Positions 1 through 9,037 are shown, numbered from the stretch's first letter. The stretch: DNA of 64,000 bases from JAQIBY01 sp046546095 (GCA_046546095.1 JBKGYK010000001.1:41738-105737), one strand, 5' to 3'. Numbers and translations are program-made. The notes: a model not told the origin generated them from the letters alone.

Positions 1-1037
1 TCATCAAGATACAAGAGATTTTCAGATTCTGACTCTGAGTCCCACGTATATCGATTCATCCCTGCAGCCATTAGCAACTTGGTTTTATCTGTAATTTCCC
101 ATTGTGTTCCAAAGGAATTATACATATACAGGTAGGCATTATGATTAAAAGTCTCAGATTCGGTATCATAAAGAACATCTCCTGCACGTCTCTCTCCCTC
201 TGATAAAGCTTCTTCCATGTTATTGTTTCCGTACAGCCAGAAATTATTAAAAATCAAAAAATCACCTTTTTTATAATTCAGGTTAATGTAACCGTTGGAG
301 TAGCTGAGGTTTTCGAAATCCGGAGTGCCTGTTCTGCCGCTCAGCACACCACTGAAACCATCGGTTGTGGCCTGTTTTAGTTTGATGTTTATGATGCCGC
401 CTTTACCATCTCCTCCGCTCCGCATGGATGCATCGATAAGCTCAATTTTCTCAACCTTATCAACCGGAATCATTGCTATATCCGGATAAACATATTCTGC
501 AGGCATATCATCCACCAATATTTCAGGGGTGCTGCCTTTATACCGGATATTGTCTTCCTGATCTACTACAACTCCTGGCAGAGCGCGCAACAGATCATAA
601 ATATCCCGGGATGCAGCTTTCTGTTCCTCATCTACACTGTAAACTTTCCGGTCGAATTTCTGCACAACCTTATTCTGTGCAGCAACATTCACTTCCGAAA
701 GCACCGTGGTATCCGGGCTCAGGTACAATTTTCCCATGTCCACTTTTCGCCCGCCAGACATGTCCACAGGCCAGCGCTTGTTCCGATATCCAAGGCTACT
801 TGCCTCAAGGGTAAGTTCGCTCATTTTATCACAGGAAAGCGTAAACAGGCCATTTTCATCTGTCATGCTACCTGCCACAGCTGAATCCCGGGCATTGAGC
901 AAAACGATGTTTGAATACGGCAAAGCAGCTTTATTTTTGGCATCGTATAAACTTCCTGAAATTTTTATGGATTGTCCGGAAACAGGTAAAACCACAACAA
1001 TAGCAAGACCAAGCAAAAAAGCAAAATTACGTACCAT
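1..1037 (-). CDS. TonB-dependent outer-membrane receptor, N-terminal part (truncated by window edge)
   Basis: About 345 residues are visible before the left edge cuts the gene; no stop is present. Translation from the ATG at 1037 gives a signal peptide ending near VSGQ, a carboxypeptidase-regulatory-like beta domain (about residues 23-110), then a plug-type domain containing DLLRALPGVVVDQ and ILVDDMPAEYVYP, and the first barrel strands. This order is typical of Bacteroidota TonB-dependent or outer-membrane beta-barrel family receptors. The substrate cannot be told. No SusD partner is seen on this side. It is transcribed leftward, divergent from the HExxH protein. Confidence 0.85.
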   Translation of the reverse strand, partial: MVRNFAFLLGLAIVVVLPVSGQSIKISGSLYDAKNKAALPYSNIVLLNARDSAVAGSMTDENGLFTLSCDKMSELTLEASSLGYRNKRWPVDMSGGRKVDMGKLYLSPDTTVLSEVNVAAQNKVVQKFDRKVYSVDEEQKAASRDIYDLLRALPGVVVDQEDNIRYKGSTPEILVDDMPAEYVYPDIAMIPVDKVEKIELIDASMRSGGDGKGGIINIKLKQATTDGFSGVLSGRTGTPDFENLSYSNGYINLNYKKGDFLIFNNFWLYGNNNMEEALSEGERRAGDVLYDTESETFNHNAYLYMYNSFGTQWEITDKTKLLMAAGMNRYTWDSESESENLLYLD

Positions 1038-1124
1038 GATATTATACTTTGTTTATTATTTACAAACGTTCAATAAATGCAAACAAAATGCCTACTAAGT
1101 TACATGATTTAACTGATTCACAAA

Positions 1125-1132
1125 CAAACATA
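1125..1132 (-). promoter_or_regulatory. Candidate Bacteroidota -7 box for the truncated receptor
   Basis: On the minus strand this reads TATGTTTG, a match to TAnnTTTG, about 90 nt upstream of the receptor ATG. No good -33 TTG is seen at the expected distance, so support is only partial. Confidence 0.35.
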
Positions 1133-1141
1133 TTGTATAAA

Positions 1142-1172
1142 TTGTAAAAAACCTTCATTTTTTGTAATTTTG
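1142..1172 (+). promoter_or_regulatory. Candidate Bacteroidota promoter for the HExxH protein
   Basis: TTG at 1142-1144 is followed after 20 nt by TAATTTTG at 1165-1172, a full match to the Bacteroidota TTG/TAnnTTTG promoter. The ATG of the next gene is at 1177, so the predicted transcript would begin at or next to the start codon (a leaderless or almost leaderless mRNA), unless another promoter is used. Confidence 0.45.
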
Positions 1173-1176
1173 CTAT

Positions 1177-1866
1177 ATGCGTGATGTTTTGTTTTTATGT
1201 ATAATAATTTTTAATGGCACATTGCTTTTTTCCCGGGAGTTACCGGATTCATGCCTGTACGAAAAGGATAATTGGCCTGAGGTTGCTGACAGCCTGAGCG
1301 ACAGCATCACCCGAGACGTAAGCATTGACACCAGCTACTCTCCGGCATTCTACACAGCTTTAGCCCATTATCCGGATCTGTATGATACGGAAATACATTT
1401 TAAAGAAAAAGCCATCAAAACAACTGCAGCCACGCGGCCAAAATTCTTTTCTGTATTTAAAAAGCCGGAAAACCGGTCATATCAAATATTTGTTAATGAC
1501 AAAAACAAACCGGAAAAGTCCGTTTATTACAAGGACTTACCATACAATGCACGCATAGGACTGCTTGGCCATGAATTATCTCATATTCTGGATTTCAGCA
1601 AGATGAGTTCTATGGAGATTTTCGGGATGGGGATAAAATATGTTTTCAGTCCAAAATACAGAAAAGAGCTGGAATACCAGGTTGACCAACAGGCCATTGA
1701 ACACGGACTGGGTTGGCAGGTGTACACATTCACCGACTATATTAACAACAAAAGTCAGGCCTGTCCTGAGTACATCAGTTATAAAAGGAAATATTACATG
1801 TTACCTGAAGAAATTATCGAATATATCAATCTTACTGACAGCATCAGCGAGGTGGCTGATTATTGA
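1177..1866 (+). CDS. Exported HExxH protein, putative gluzincin-type metallopeptidase
   Basis: A 229-residue protein with a short N-terminal hydrophobic stretch (about residues 3-19) that looks like a signal peptide. HELSH at residues 132-136 is an HExxH zinc motif. Thirty residues later E166-x-x-x-D170, in the context LEYQVDQQAIEHG, resembles the third-ligand ExxxD of M48-like gluzincins. This suggests a small secreted or periplasmic zinc peptidase; family and substrate are not recognised. The start is the only in-frame ATG before the signal peptide and sits just after a -7 box. Its last 23 bases overlap the 3' end of the convergent gene 1844-3601. Confidence 0.7.
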   Translation: MRDVLFLCIIIFNGTLLFSRELPDSCLYEKDNWPEVADSLSDSITRDVSIDTSYSPAFYTALAHYPDLYDTEIHFKEKAIKTTAATRPKFFSVFKKPENRSYQIFVNDKNKPEKSVYYKDLPYNARIGLLGHELSHILDFSKMSSMEIFGMGIKYVFSPKYRKELEYQVDQQAIEHGLGWQVYTFTDYINNKSQACPEYISYKRKYYMLPEEIIEYINLTDSISEVADY

Positions 1867-3601
1867 GTTCATGAATTTGCTGCTTTCCTTTCCGGCGATG
1901 CATTTTTTTTATGTTTTTTTCATCGTCACGGGATGTTTCAATAAAAGGAGCGTGGATATAAAACATAGTGTTCATTTGTTTCCTTTCAGAATCTTTCACA
2001 TCAGAAACTGCTGCTTTTTTCCGCACAGGCGGATAATAAAGGAAATAATTTTCATCGTAAAACACCAGACGATAGAGGTTATGCAGCATCAGATAATCCA
2101 TACCGGCAAAATCATAATCGGCTTTGGCCTTGCGTGTAGGTTCTGTGGTGGGCCAGACAATACGTGAAGATGTACACCAATGCACTGAGTATCCTTTTTT
2201 GGTGGTATCGGAAAAAGGACCGTTTTCAGGAGCTTCAAGCAACAAATCGGCAAACCAGGTAGAATCTGCAACCCATGCCTCACTCCCTTTGTAGTAATCC
2301 TTGAGCCCCTCTTTGTTGAGCAGGTAATTGGTCAGTACATAGTAGCGGTATTCTTCAGGATTTCCAAGATTGCGCAGGGCTTCAATCACAGGCTCGCGCT
2401 GCCCGTGGACATTGCCAAAAGCTGCCAGTGAACGGGTTTTATTGTCATCCCAGTTGCGCGGTAATGCAATGGCTGCTCCGAAAGGCAATTTCAACTCTTT
2501 ATAAAACACCGTCTCAAAAAGCCATTTTGTAAATCCCCGTCCGGAACCTTCAAAATGCAAATCATTTCTGCCGGTAATTTCCTGCACAGTTTCAGCAAAT
2601 CCGTATGCATTCACCAGAATCCCAAAATCTTCGCCAGAGCCTTCCCGCACGGGATGCTCCGTTACGGGATTCATAATATACCAGCGGGTAGCCATCAGTT
2701 TTAAAAACTCTACTGGCCGGATTTTGCCCATGCCATACCAGGGTTTAAAAACCATGGATGCCTGTTTTTTATCCTGATGCAGATTGCTGTACAAGCGAAG
2801 GCTCATGTCTTTTGCCCAGCTCCTGAAATCAATTGTATCCCCTGTCATAATGCCTTTCGACCTCAGGTAATCCGGTATCATATCATTCACAAACCGCACC
2901 GGGATATCCTTAACGGACTCTCTGGACAGAAAGTGCTCCATGATAGCCATGGCCTCCAGGTGATGTACTATCACATCCTGACTCAAACCCTGCATTGGAA
3001 TGGTTCCTTTCTGAAAAATGGATTTATAACGGTTGGTTCCGGTATATTGCTCATCCGCTTTACCCAATTCAAATCCGAAATGTTTATGATTAGCCTGCCA
3101 AAATCCAAAACTCACATCATCACGAATCATAAAACCATTGATATCTGCGGGATAACGGATATAGTTACTGATAGAGTCACCTTCATGCAGAATTTTTTTG
3201 TTGTGATAAGTGCGCAAATTATATTCCGAATACAAATCCAGCCGTTCCAGCGCCAGCATGGCATAATACAATTGGGCGAGGCTGTGCTCATAATCTTCTT
3301 TGTTTCGTTTTAACAATTCGATTTCTGTCACAAGGAAAGAGATGTAATTATTAACGTTACTGTTCCCATCACTCCAGCCCAGGATATCGCGGCCCCATTT
3401 GTTGGTACGCCTGTCTACGGCAGGAATATTTACGCCATAATATTCAACGTCTTCACTGACAATCAAAAACTCATTTTCCAGCCTTTCCCTGTAATCGTTG
3501 TATTTTGCCATCATCCCGATATGGGGATAATCCTGAGCATGAGTAAGCAAAGGCCAGGCCGTTACCAAAAAAACCAGTATGAGCCTGCAATTATTTTGCA
3601 T
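1844..3601 (-). CDS. Large exported protein of unknown function
   Basis: I choose the ATG at 3601 because it is directly followed by a signal peptide (MQNNCRLILVFLVTAW...LTHAQ); the frame stays open to about 3670 but that extension only overlaps the upstream gene. The product is 585 residues, rich in aromatic and charged residues, with no membrane segment after the signal peptide. I recognise no family; it looks like a soluble periplasmic or surface protein. The ATG lies inside the last codons of the CDF transporter gene (11-nt overlap), so translation is probably coupled to it. The 3' end overlaps the convergent HExxH gene by 23 nt. Confidence 0.75.
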   Translation of the reverse strand: MQNNCRLILVFLVTAWPLLTHAQDYPHIGMMAKYNDYRERLENEFLIVSEDVEYYGVNIPAVDRRTNKWGRDILGWSDGNSNVNNYISFLVTEIELLKRNKEDYEHSLAQLYYAMLALERLDLYSEYNLRTYHNKKILHEGDSISNYIRYPADINGFMIRDDVSFGFWQANHKHFGFELGKADEQYTGTNRYKSIFQKGTIPMQGLSQDVIVHHLEAMAIMEHFLSRESVKDIPVRFVNDMIPDYLRSKGIMTGDTIDFRSWAKDMSLRLYSNLHQDKKQASMVFKPWYGMGKIRPVEFLKLMATRWYIMNPVTEHPVREGSGEDFGILVNAYGFAETVQEITGRNDLHFEGSGRGFTKWLFETVFYKELKLPFGAAIALPRNWDDNKTRSLAAFGNVHGQREPVIEALRNLGNPEEYRYYVLTNYLLNKEGLKDYYKGSEAWVADSTWFADLLLEAPENGPFSDTTKKGYSVHWCTSSRIVWPTTEPTRKAKADYDFAGMDYLMLHNLYRLVFYDENYFLYYPPVRKKAAVSDVKDSERKQMNTMFYIHAPFIETSRDDEKNIKKMHRRKGKQQIHELNNQPPR

Positions 3602-4454
3602 CCACCTGAATGGTTGGTTCAACATCAAGTTTTTCTCTGATAGCCACACGTACTTTTTGTTGAATTTCATTTACCTGATACAGGGACATATCACCAGGCA
3701 ATGAGATATGAAAAGTCAGTTCATCGTGGTCGCCGTATGAATGCACATGGAAATGGTGAGAAAGAACATCAAAGCCGGCGACATTGTTGGCAATTTCCCT
3801 TACCTGTTTTACAAGATTTCCATCGGGTTTTCTTCCCAAAATCACATCAATTGCTTTGACGATGATGCGCCAGGCTGTGTAAAATATTATCAGGGCAACA
3901 AGAATCCCAAGCACACCATCAATCCACCAGGCATACTTTTGAAACATGATTCCAATCAAAATCACCACTGAAGATATGGCGTCACTTCGATGATGCCATG
4001 CATCAGCTTTCAGTGTCAAAGAATTGAGTTTTTTGCCCACGTACAGTGAATACTGTGCCATGCCTTCTTTCACCAGCAGGGAAATGATGGTAACGACAAT
4101 GGCCAGAGTTCCGAAATATGTGGATTCTTTTGAAATCAGTTTCTTGATGGCCTCAATACCAAAATTTGCACCTATTCCGATGAGAATCACACCGATAATA
4201 ATTGAAGCTACCAGTCTAAAACGGCCATGTCCGTATGGATGCATCATATCGGGAGGCTTATTGGCTGCTTTGTAAAACACGAGCAGAACAATGGACGAAG
4301 CAGAATCGCTAAGTGTGTGCCAGGCATCTGCCATGAGTGCAACACTACCACTGACAACACCAGCCCAAAGCTTTAGGACAAAAAGCAAGACATTGCCTGC
4401 AACAGCAATCCATCCGGCCAACATAGCCTTTCCATATGATACCTTGCTGGACAT
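3591..4454 (-). CDS. Cation diffusion facilitator (CDF) family metal efflux transporter
   Basis: A 287-residue inner-membrane protein with about six hydrophobic segments and a cytosolic C-terminal domain. CDF site-A motifs are present in TM2 (H46-x-x-x-D50 in DAWHTLSD) and TM5 (H154-x-x-x-D158 in DAWHHRSDA), with HPYGHGRF at 72-79 between TM2 and TM3. HxxxD in both helices is typical of Zn2+/H+ antiporters of this family, so zinc is the most likely cargo, but related members carry Co, Cd or Fe. The C-terminal domain is His-rich (SHHFHVHSYGDHDE), fitting metal sensing. Its stop codon overlaps the start of the downstream exported protein, forming a two-gene unit. Confidence 0.93.
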   Translation of the reverse strand: MSSKVSYGKAMLAGWIAVAGNVLLFVLKLWAGVVSGSVALMADAWHTLSDSASSIVLLVFYKAANKPPDMMHPYGHGRFRLVASIIIGVILIGIGANFGIEAIKKLISKESTYFGTLAIVVTIISLLVKEGMAQYSLYVGKKLNSLTLKADAWHHRSDAISSVVILIGIMFQKYAWWIDGVLGILVALIIFYTAWRIIVKAIDVILGRKPDGNLVKQVREIANNVAGFDVLSHHFHVHSYGDHDELTFHISLPGDMSLYQVNEIQQKVRVAIREKLDVEPTIQVDAK

Positions 4455-4501
4455 TCTTTGCTAAATTAGCACAAAAACATCAAAGTCAAAAACAACAGAT
4501 A

Positions 4502-4930
4502 CTATTCTTTTTTCGAGAGTTGTTTACTGACAGCCGCCTGAAGTGTTTCTTTTTGCTGCAGTCCGATTTCTTTCCATATTTCTTGTCCGTTCTGAAAGAT
4601 AATGATGGTGGGAATGCTTCTTACCTGATATTTGGCAGCGATTCTGGGAAAGGCATCTACATCCAGTTTCAGGACACGAATCTCATCTTTCATTTCTGTA
4701 CTTAGCTCGCTCACAATGGGTCCCTGAATTTTACAAGGACGGCACCAGTCTGCATAAAAATCCACCACAACCGGTTTGTCAGCCTTTATGTGTTCATAGA
4801 ATTCTTCAGCATTCTCAACAACAATCACATCTCCGTCAGGTTCACCTGCACCACATGACATTACAGATGCAAACAATAAGGCCACAAACAAAACTGTCAA
4901 CGATAATTTACCCGGATTTTTCATTTTCAT
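4502..4930 (-). CDS. Thioredoxin-fold lipoprotein
   Basis: A 142-residue protein. A lipobox (SVMSC, Cys26) follows the N-terminal hydrophobic stretch, so it should be a periplasm-facing lipoprotein. A thioredoxin fold follows with the active site WCRPC at residues 62-66 and the cis-Pro region RSIPTIIIF. It probably reduces or exchanges disulfides in envelope proteins, or serves cytochrome maturation; the partner is unknown. The first ATG (4930) lies inside the 3' end of the upstream DUF6132 gene (23-nt overlap) and a second ATG is two codons in. The two genes form one transcript. Confidence 0.9.
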   Translation of the reverse strand: MKMKNPGKLSLTVLFVALLFASVMSCGAGEPDGDVIVVENAEEFYEHIKADKPVVVDFYADWCRPCKIQGPIVSELSTEMKDEIRVLKLDVDAFPRIAAKYQVRSIPTIIIFQNGQEIWKEIGLQQKETLQAAVSKQLSKKE

Positions 4931-5144
4931 TTCTCTTTTTAGTTATCCATGTATCAATACTGTCTCCAATAACCCAACCCAGCAAGCCGCCAAGCGCCAT
5001 ATCGTAATACCACAATTTTTTTAGCGGACAGGCTCCACTGGCACAGCCCACGTAGTAGTAATACAAAAAACCTGCCAATAAGCCGACCATGGTCAACCAA
5101 AAGGCAATGGGATGCTTTTTGTAAAAATATTTTATTTTATTCAT
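4908..5144 (-). CDS. DUF6132-type small membrane protein
   Basis: A 78-residue protein with two hydrophobic helices (about 14-32 and 48-62) and a GCASGACPLKK motif between them. This GCxxGxCP signature and size fit the DUF6132 family of Bacteroidota; its function is not known. The Cys pair next to a thioredoxin-like gene with which it overlaps suggests, but does not show, a role in thiol or sulfur chemistry at the membrane. It is the first gene of the leftward unit and diverges from the carbonic anhydrase gene. Confidence 0.8.
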   Translation of the reverse strand: MNKIKYFYKKHPIAFWLTMVGLLAGFLYYYYVGCASGACPLKKLWYYDMALGGLLGWVIGDSIDTWITKKRNENEKSG

Positions 5145-5241
5145 AAATTTCTAAAAGTGCTAAACAGGCAGGCTGCTTTTTTGTTCATAAAATAAAGACA
5201 AAGATTTCAGATTAAAACATTATCTTTAAAAAAATCATCAT

Positions 5242-5769
5242 ATGGCACTTATAAAAAAAGTACGCAACATCAGTCCGCAAATTGGCAGAGACTGTTTTCT
5301 GGCAGAAACAGCGGTTATAATCGGAGACGTTAAGATTGGCAACAACTGCAGCATTTGGTACAACACTGTGCTTCGGGGTGATGTGAATTCCATAAATATC
5401 GGAAACAATGTAAACATTCAGGATGGTGCTGTGCTTCATACTTTATTCAAAAAATCAACCATACAGATTGGAAATAAAGTAAGTATCGCTCACAACGTCA
5501 CTCTACACGGTGCTGAAATTCATGATTTTGCACTCATAGGCATAGGTGCCATCATTCTGGATCATGCTGTAATCGGGAAACATGCCATCATCGCGGCCAA
5601 CTCCCTTGTAAAAGCCGGCACTGAAGTAGAGCCCTACTCTGTTTATGCAGGCATTCCGGCAAAAAAAATCAAAGATGTTGATCCGGAACAGACGCATGAG
5701 ATGAATGAAAGAATCGCAAATAATTATGTAAAATACGCTGGGTGGTACAAAGAAGCTGATAGTTGGTAA
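5242..5769 (+). CDS. Gamma-class carbonic anhydrase-like hexapeptide-repeat protein
   Basis: A 175-residue left-handed beta-helix protein built of [LIV]-G-x-x repeats (IIGDVKIGNNCSIW, INIGNNVNIQDG, IQIGNKVSIAHN). Three candidate zinc ligands sit where gamma-CA/YrdA/PaaY proteins have them: H66, H84 and H89, and R45/D47 in VLRGDV match the conserved trimer-interface Arg-Asp. Members form trimers with interfacial zinc; some are active carbonic anhydrases, many have no proven activity. Monocistronic, divergent from the DUF6132 gene. A near-consensus -7 box (TATCTTTA, 5221-5228) lies just upstream. Confidence 0.9.
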   Translation: MALIKKVRNISPQIGRDCFLAETAVIIGDVKIGNNCSIWYNTVLRGDVNSINIGNNVNIQDGAVLHTLFKKSTIQIGNKVSIAHNVTLHGAEIHDFALIGIGAIILDHAVIGKHAIIAANSLVKAGTEVEPYSVYAGIPAKKIKDVDPEQTHEMNERIANNYVKYAGWYKEADSW

Positions 5770-5906
5770 ATAGCACATCTGACAAAATTTGGTTTGTAGG
5801 GCATATGAAAGTCAGGGAATCAAAAAAAGAACATCAGTTAGCGTATTTTTTCTTATTTTAGCAAGGTAGATACAGTGGTATCTATCCAGATAAACAATAA
5901 CTAATT

Positions 5907-7799
5907 ATGTGTGGAATAACAGGTGTATTTTCGTTCAACCGGGCAGGTACAGATTTTGACAGGTACACGCAAAAAGCAGTGGAAACGCTAAAGATGCGTG
6001 GTCCGGACATTCAAATAACCCACAGTGACGGTCCGGTAAGCATTGGCCATTCCAGGCTGTCAATCATTGACCCGGGAGAACAAAGCAATCAACCTTTCCT
6101 GAGCAGGGACGGCAGAATAGCCGTTGCTTTCAACGGGGAGTTTTACAATCACAAATCATTCAGAAAAGAGCTCCGGCACGAGGGCTATGAATTCACCACC
6201 GAATCCGATGCAGAAGTGGTACTTCAATTGTACCGGAAGTGCGGCTCTGACTTTGTCAGATATATCAATGGTTGCTTTGCTCTGGCCATATGGGACAGTA
6301 ACAAATCGCAGCTTTTCATTGCCCGTGACAGAATGGGTATAAAGCCTCTCTACTATTACCATGGAGATGATTTTTTGGCCTTTGGCTCTGAAATGAAGGC
6401 ACTTTTGTCCTATCCTGTACCCAGAAACCTTGATACTGCCAGCCTGTATGCATATTTCCAGCTCAATTACATTCCGGACAACCGGAGTATGTTACAGGAT
6501 GTTTACATGCTCAGACCTGGCAGCAGTATGATTATTACACGTGAAGGCATTACAGAAAACACATGGTACCGTCTCCCCCGGAAGGAGATTGGTCAAACGC
6601 CGGAGTTTTCCTACGAAGAAGCCATCACTGAACTCAGAAAGCAGCTTGACAATTCTGTCAGCCGCAGGCTGATGTCGGATGTTCCTCTGGGTACTTTTCT
6701 CAGTGGCGGCATAGACTCTTCCGTAGTGACTGCCCTGGCAACACAGCACAGCAAGAACCTTCATACCTACTCTCTGGGGTTCAAAGATGAAGCCTGGTTT
6801 GATGAAACTGAAAAGGCAGAAATGCTGGCAAAAAAGTTCAACACAAATCACCACAGTTTCAAAATCAGCAATCAGGATATGCTGAATGACCTTCCTGAGG
6901 TACTGAATTATCTCGATGAACCATTTGCAGATTCTTCAGCACTCGCAGTATACAGTTTGAGCAAACTTACAGCCAAAGATGTCAGGGTTGCCCTCAGTGG
7001 TGATGGTGCTGATGAGCTCTTTGCCGGATACAACAAGCATCTGGCTCACAAAAGAGCCGCCGGCAAAAGTCCCGGCAACCGCATGCTTAAAGCCGGCGGT
7101 TTTCTTTGGAAATCACTCCCGCAATCAAGGCAGGGAAAGATCAGCAATCGATTCAGGCAAATGAACCGATATTCTGCCGGACTACAGCTCGAGGCCGAAG
7201 AAAGGTACTGGCTGTGGTCTAGCCTCAGCAATGAAAAAAACGTATCCGCACTGCTCAGGCTGCAGCCTGACATGGAAAGCTATCATGCCAGAAAAAACAG
7301 CCTGCTGAGCAACATCAAAGCCCGTCCGGATGATTTGCAGGAGATTTTGCATACGGATATGCGAATGGTATTGCCATACGACATGCTTTACAAGGTGGAT
7401 ATGATGTCAATGGCAAACAGCCTGGAGGTCAGAACCCCTTTCCTTGACCATCACGTGGTGGACTTTGCATTCAGCTTGCCATTTGAGTATAAGCTGTATC
7501 AATCCAGCAAAAAACGCATATTAAAGGACAGTTTTGCCGGAGAGATTCCTGCAGAACTGCTTAAAAAACCAAAACAGGGTTTTGAAGTACCCTTGCTGAA
7601 ATGGTTCCGCAATGACCTGGCAGGCAAGCTTGAAAAAGAAGTATTTAACCGGGAATTTCTGGAAGAACAGGGGATTTTCCAGCCTGAAGCTGTCATGCAG
7701 ATGAAAAGACAACTGCACAGCAAAAATCCCGGAGACATACATGCCCGCATTTGGGCATTGCTGGTATTTCAAAACTGGTACAGAAAAACCATTATCTAA
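5907..7799 (+). CDS. asnB: Asparagine synthase (glutamine-hydrolysing)
   Basis: 630 residues. The N-terminus MCGITGVFS exposes Cys2, the nucleophile of class II glutaminase domains (about 1-200). The synthetase domain carries the PP-loop SGGIDSS near residues 266-272 and a later SGDGADELFAGY motif. It makes amidated products from Asp-type substrates using Gln and ATP. Because it is translationally coupled to a glycosyltransferase and sits at the head of an exopolysaccharide block, it may amidate a sugar uronate, as many AsnB-like proteins in such clusters are thought to do, rather than make bulk asparagine. A near-consensus -7 box (TATTTTAG, 5854-5861) precedes it. Confidence 0.93.
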   Translation: MCGITGVFSFNRAGTDFDRYTQKAVETLKMRGPDIQITHSDGPVSIGHSRLSIIDPGEQSNQPFLSRDGRIAVAFNGEFYNHKSFRKELRHEGYEFTTESDAEVVLQLYRKCGSDFVRYINGCFALAIWDSNKSQLFIARDRMGIKPLYYYHGDDFLAFGSEMKALLSYPVPRNLDTASLYAYFQLNYIPDNRSMLQDVYMLRPGSSMIITREGITENTWYRLPRKEIGQTPEFSYEEAITELRKQLDNSVSRRLMSDVPLGTFLSGGIDSSVVTALATQHSKNLHTYSLGFKDEAWFDETEKAEMLAKKFNTNHHSFKISNQDMLNDLPEVLNYLDEPFADSSALAVYSLSKLTAKDVRVALSGDGADELFAGYNKHLAHKRAAGKSPGNRMLKAGGFLWKSLPQSRQGKISNRFRQMNRYSAGLQLEAEERYWLWSSLSNEKNVSALLRLQPDMESYHARKNSLLSNIKARPDDLQEILHTDMRMVLPYDMLYKVDMMSMANSLEVRTPFLDHHVVDFAFSLPFEYKLYQSSKKRILKDSFAGEIPAELLKKPKQGFEVPLLKWFRNDLAGKLEKEVFNREFLEEQGIFQPEAVMQMKRQLHSKNPGDIHARIWALLVFQNWYRKTII

Positions 7800-8983
7800 T
7801 GCCAAAAATACTAAGAATAATCAACCGGTTTAACCTCGGCGGCCCTACCTATAATGTGGCCTACCTGAGCAAATATATGGCACCGGAATTTGAGACCCTG
7901 CTGATCGGAGGTAAGAACGGCAAGACAGAGGGCTCTTCAAATTACATTGTACAAAACCTTGGTCTGCATCCCATCATCATTCCTGAAATGCAAAGAGAAA
8001 TCAGCTACCGCAATGACTATCTTGCTTATCAGAAAATCAAAAACATCATTAAAAGGTATCAGCCTGATATTGTACATACCCACGCTTCAAAAGCCGGTGT
8101 ACTTGGCCGCTTGGCTGCCAGCCGGCAAAATGTTCCTGTCATTGTACATACCTTTCATGGTCACGTTTTTCATTCCTATTTCAGCAAATCAAAATCAAGA
8201 TTTTACAAGGGTATAGAGCGAAATCTGGCAAAAAAAACAAGCAAAATCATTGCCATCAGCGACATTCAAAAACAAGAGCTTTCCATTGACCATGGTATAG
8301 CCGCAGAGAAAAATATCAGTGTGATTCCCCTGGGTTTTGATCTGGAAAGATTTCAAACAGATTATTGTTCAAAACGACACAGTTTCAGGGAGCATTACGG
8401 CATTGCTGATGATGTTGTTTCCATTGGCATTGTTGGACGCCTTGTTAGCGTAAAAAATCACGAGCTTTTCATCAATGCTCTGGCCAGGGTTAGGCAAGTT
8501 ACCAATAAAAAATTTGAAGCCTATATCATAGGTGATGGGGAGCTTAAAGAAAAACTGATTGCTCAGGCAAGAAACAGCGGTTTGACTGTCAGTGAAAATC
8601 CTGCCAAAGGCTTAACCGCTGAGATCAACTTCACTTCATGGATAAAAAATATCGACTGGGCGTTTGCGGGGCTGGATATTGCCTGTCTCACTTCACATAA
8701 TGAAGGAACACCGGTAAGCCTGATTGAAGCCCAGGCAGCCAACACACCGATTGTATCCACCAATGTAGGAGGAATTGAGAACGCAGTAATACCTGGCAGA
8801 ACGGCTTTACTTTCTGAAACCAACCAATTGGAAGGCTTTTTCAAAAATCTTGTTGAAATGATTAACAATGAAACACTCAGAAAACATATGGCAACACAGG
8901 GGTGGCCTTTTGTGAAAGACAAATTTCACTATACAAGGCTTGTAGGTGATATGACAAAGCTTTACAATCAATTAATGCCTTAG
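7799..8983 (+). CDS. GT4-family glycosyltransferase
   Basis: The start is set at the ATG at 7799, which shares one base with the asnB stop (TAATG) and is followed by MPKILRIINRFNLGGPTYNV, a typical GT4 N-terminus; the frame is open to 7751 but that part only shadows asnB. The 394-residue protein shows a GT-B fold: N-terminal acceptor domain with DIVHTHASKAGVLGRLAA, and a C-terminal donor domain with VGRLVSVKNHELFI and the EX7E-like segment SHNEGTPVSLIEAQA. It probably adds one sugar to a lipid-linked polysaccharide intermediate. Donor and acceptor are unknown. Confidence 0.92.
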   Translation: MPKILRIINRFNLGGPTYNVAYLSKYMAPEFETLLIGGKNGKTEGSSNYIVQNLGLHPIIIPEMQREISYRNDYLAYQKIKNIIKRYQPDIVHTHASKAGVLGRLAASRQNVPVIVHTFHGHVFHSYFSKSKSRFYKGIERNLAKKTSKIIAISDIQKQELSIDHGIAAEKNISVIPLGFDLERFQTDYCSKRHSFREHYGIADDVVSIGIVGRLVSVKNHELFINALARVRQVTNKKFEAYIIGDGELKEKLIAQARNSGLTVSENPAKGLTAEINFTSWIKNIDWAFAGLDIACLTSHNEGTPVSLIEAQAANTPIVSTNVGGIENAVIPGRTALLSETNQLEGFFKNLVEMINNETLRKHMATQGWPFVKDKFHYTRLVGDMTKLYNQLMP

Positions 8984-9008
8984 CTGGCTTTTGTTTCATC
9001 ATTTTTAT

Positions 9009-9016
9009 TACTTTTG
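9009..9016 (+). promoter_or_regulatory. Candidate -7 box before the polysaccharide export genes
   Basis: TACTTTTG matches TAnnTTTG and lies 21 nt before the ATG at 9038. A TTG lies at 8991-8993 but only 15 nt away, shorter than the usual 19-21. It may give the export genes their own transcription start. Confidence 0.35.
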
Positions 9017-9037
9017 AAAAGATAAAATAACCGGCAT

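Noticed and set aside
7751..7798. 16-codon N-terminal extension of the GT4 glycosyltransferase
   Set aside because: It lies wholly over the end of asnB, and the ATG at 7799 overlaps the asnB stop and begins a standard GT4 N-terminus.
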